Made by a program: the position numbers and the translations under genes. A DNA stretch of 6,982 bases from JBARCX01 sp049794535 (GTDB lineage Bacteria > Pseudomonadota > Gammaproteobacteria > Xanthomonadales > Rhodanobacteraceae): assembly GCA_049794535.1 (NCBI GenBank), contig JBARCX010000249.1:1-6982 (forward strand), given 5' to 3'. Shown here piece by piece: positions 6,701 to 6,982 of the stretch. Numbering within the stretch: position 1 is the first letter of the stretch; each line of letters opens with the position of its first letter. The notes under the pieces are model-generated. The model saw only the letters and a program-made list of their open reading frames with translations. It searched no databases and had not been told where the DNA came from.

Positions 6701-6982
6701 TCTGTCGGTAAGTGACCTGCGCCTTGGTGACGCGAAGCTGGGTGAGGCGCGGTTGGAAACCTGGCCGTCGGCAAAGGGCCTGCACATTGACCAACTACGC
6801 GCACTGTCATCGCATGTGCAGATCAACGGCAGTGGTGATTGGGACGGCACCTCAACCGACAGCCATACCCGCATGCACATCGACTTTGCCGCTGAAAATC
6901 TGGGCGACATGTTGGATGCGCTCGGCTACGACGGTTTCTTCAGTGGCGGCAAGACGCATGATCAGCTGGATGCGACGTGGCC
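3708..6982 (+). CDS. yhdP: YhdP / TIGR02099-family AsmA-like envelope protein, first 1091 residues, cut by window edge
   Basis: A large inner-membrane-anchored, mostly periplasmic protein. E. coli YhdP works with TamB and YdbH in moving phospholipid to the outer membrane and is needed for the outer-membrane barrier (family knowledge). Seen here: a short basic N-terminus (RWQRWLHRIARA), one hydrophobic segment at about residues 17-40, then LARHPQWVAAQLSERIHRQVSFASMEGRW (41-69), the usual opening after the anchor in this family. A long beta-rich stretch follows, with repeated alternation of polar and hydrophobic residues and many Gly/Asp turns, as expected for the DUF3971/AsmA-like groove. A low-complexity Pro/Thr/Asn/Val loop occurs at about 965-996. 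Spot checks across the frame show no stop or frameshift. Family members are around 1,270 aa, so roughly the last 150-250 residues, including the AsmA-like C-terminus, are outside. Start: GTG at 3708 is the first possible start codon after the rng stop in this frame, but no Shine-Dalgarno precedes it. With only 42 bases after rng and no terminator between, co-transcription and translational coupling are likely. Confidence 0.92.
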   Translation, partial: MNARWQRWLHRIARALGWTVGVLVIALAVSAALAQLLLPLLARHPQWVAAQLSERIHRQVSFASMEGRWEPSGPLFVMRDVTIAGGEGGRPLHLPESELKLDFGGWLFPSRHLLNLHVRGLQLDLSRDADGAWHINGIGMAGGQDRQKPAFGQLSLELWLDDLQLDITDESAGRHYTVVAQQLRMSRQGSHIRVGAILRRTGATGVLHGAGSFRDDGSSGRLWLAGNDVDLHGLFTGVDMGGYAVDSGHGNVAAWLDWKSGKVVRNLIRFDLTDVAIANPDGGKAEVSALHGIAELRRSEDGYEARWAGDDGSALVGVLHQLDTPQAHAEVAARHLQLAPLVPWLALKPKLSPALAQWVGGGHPRGQLQHAEMRWSQADGLQQLDVGFDGLGIDPVGTLPGIDNLQGELLGDAEAISVELPEQATVLRFPHLFREPFVMPKLGGTLAFWHDEDHSYIGVDSLDFEGQGFGGTTRGEVALPNAGGRPFLDLYATLTHADITAAKLFWPINAMPLSAMAWLDQALVAGELNAADVLVRGDLKDWPFHQNEGRFEAHAEISDLTIHYGKDWPSAEGVHAIASFVNNSMLVEADAGQSLGVKADKAVALIPDLAHTTLDLNVSGSGNGANLLDFVGKSPIGDHHTDVLSKLKLGGSGTFAFHLSLPVGHMPDTILNGTAQLKDMDLDAPDWTLKLDKLNGPATFDLHGFHAGPLDAGFHGEPSKLEMFIAGANADPATVFSARLSGNYSMAELIQGYTQLNWLGDVTSGKSDFTVGFDITTPTGSTTPTQTLSVDSSLTGMALSFPVPLKKAATTTLPLHLTMGLPVAGSDLQVALGSAMRGRFKLPANDQQMLAATLAFGNQMPDTLPTKGLRIRGHADRLDVTGWVQNSIAGSTTNGPSLESIDVSAAHAVVFDHDFPDMRIQATPQADLLSLDVSSAAIAGHFSVPTADLRKRGITARLQRLYWPKETTSPVKKNGVVVAPAINPANTGITPSSLPPLHLSVSDLRLGDAKLGEARLETWPSAKGLHIDQLRALSSHVQINGSGDWDGTSTDSHTRMHIDFAAENLGDMLDALGYDGFFSGGKTHDQLDATW

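Overview
The window looks like ordinary chromosomal sequence from a moderately GC-rich gammaproteobacterium. The RNase G to YhdP gene order and the character of the proteins suggest the Xanthomonadales, perhaps Rhodanobacteraceae (Dyella, Luteibacter or Rhodanobacter relatives). That placement is an inference from protein style and gene order, not from a database search. Four protein-coding genes account for about 93% of the sequence. Two of them run off the window edges. I see no tRNA, rRNA, CRISPR array, insertion sequence or phage gene.

Layout: (1) 1-1170, minus strand: the first 390 residues of an RND (HAE1/AcrB-type) inner-membrane efflux permease; its C-terminal part lies to the left of the window. 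(2) 1171-1388: a 218-bp gap with no gene, probably holding the permease promoter. (3) 1389-1919, minus strand: a small Mug-type uracil/mismatch DNA glycosylase whose active-site motif reads GTAAG where E. coli Mug has GINPG. (4) 1920-2186: a divergent intergenic region with a four-run G-tract cluster, a good sigma-70-like promoter facing right and a clear Shine-Dalgarno. (5) 2187-3665, plus strand: rng, RNase G, complete at 492 aa with a GTG start. (6) 3708-6982, plus strand: the first 1091 residues of a YhdP/TIGR02099-family AsmA-like protein, beginning 42 bp after rng in the same reading frame and continuing beyond the right edge.

How the genes relate: rng and yhdP form a conserved pair (in E. 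coli maf-rng-yhdP-tldD) and probably share one transcript here, since no terminator or promoter is visible between them. RNase G matures 16S rRNA and turns over mRNA. YhdP is an envelope protein implicated in moving phospholipid to the outer membrane. The left half reads the other way and holds unrelated functions, base-excision repair and efflux, which may or may not be co-transcribed. I found no clear new biological system. The points most worth a second look are the altered Mug motif, the in-frame rng/yhdP junction with no visible ribosome binding site, and the G-run cluster between the divergent genes.
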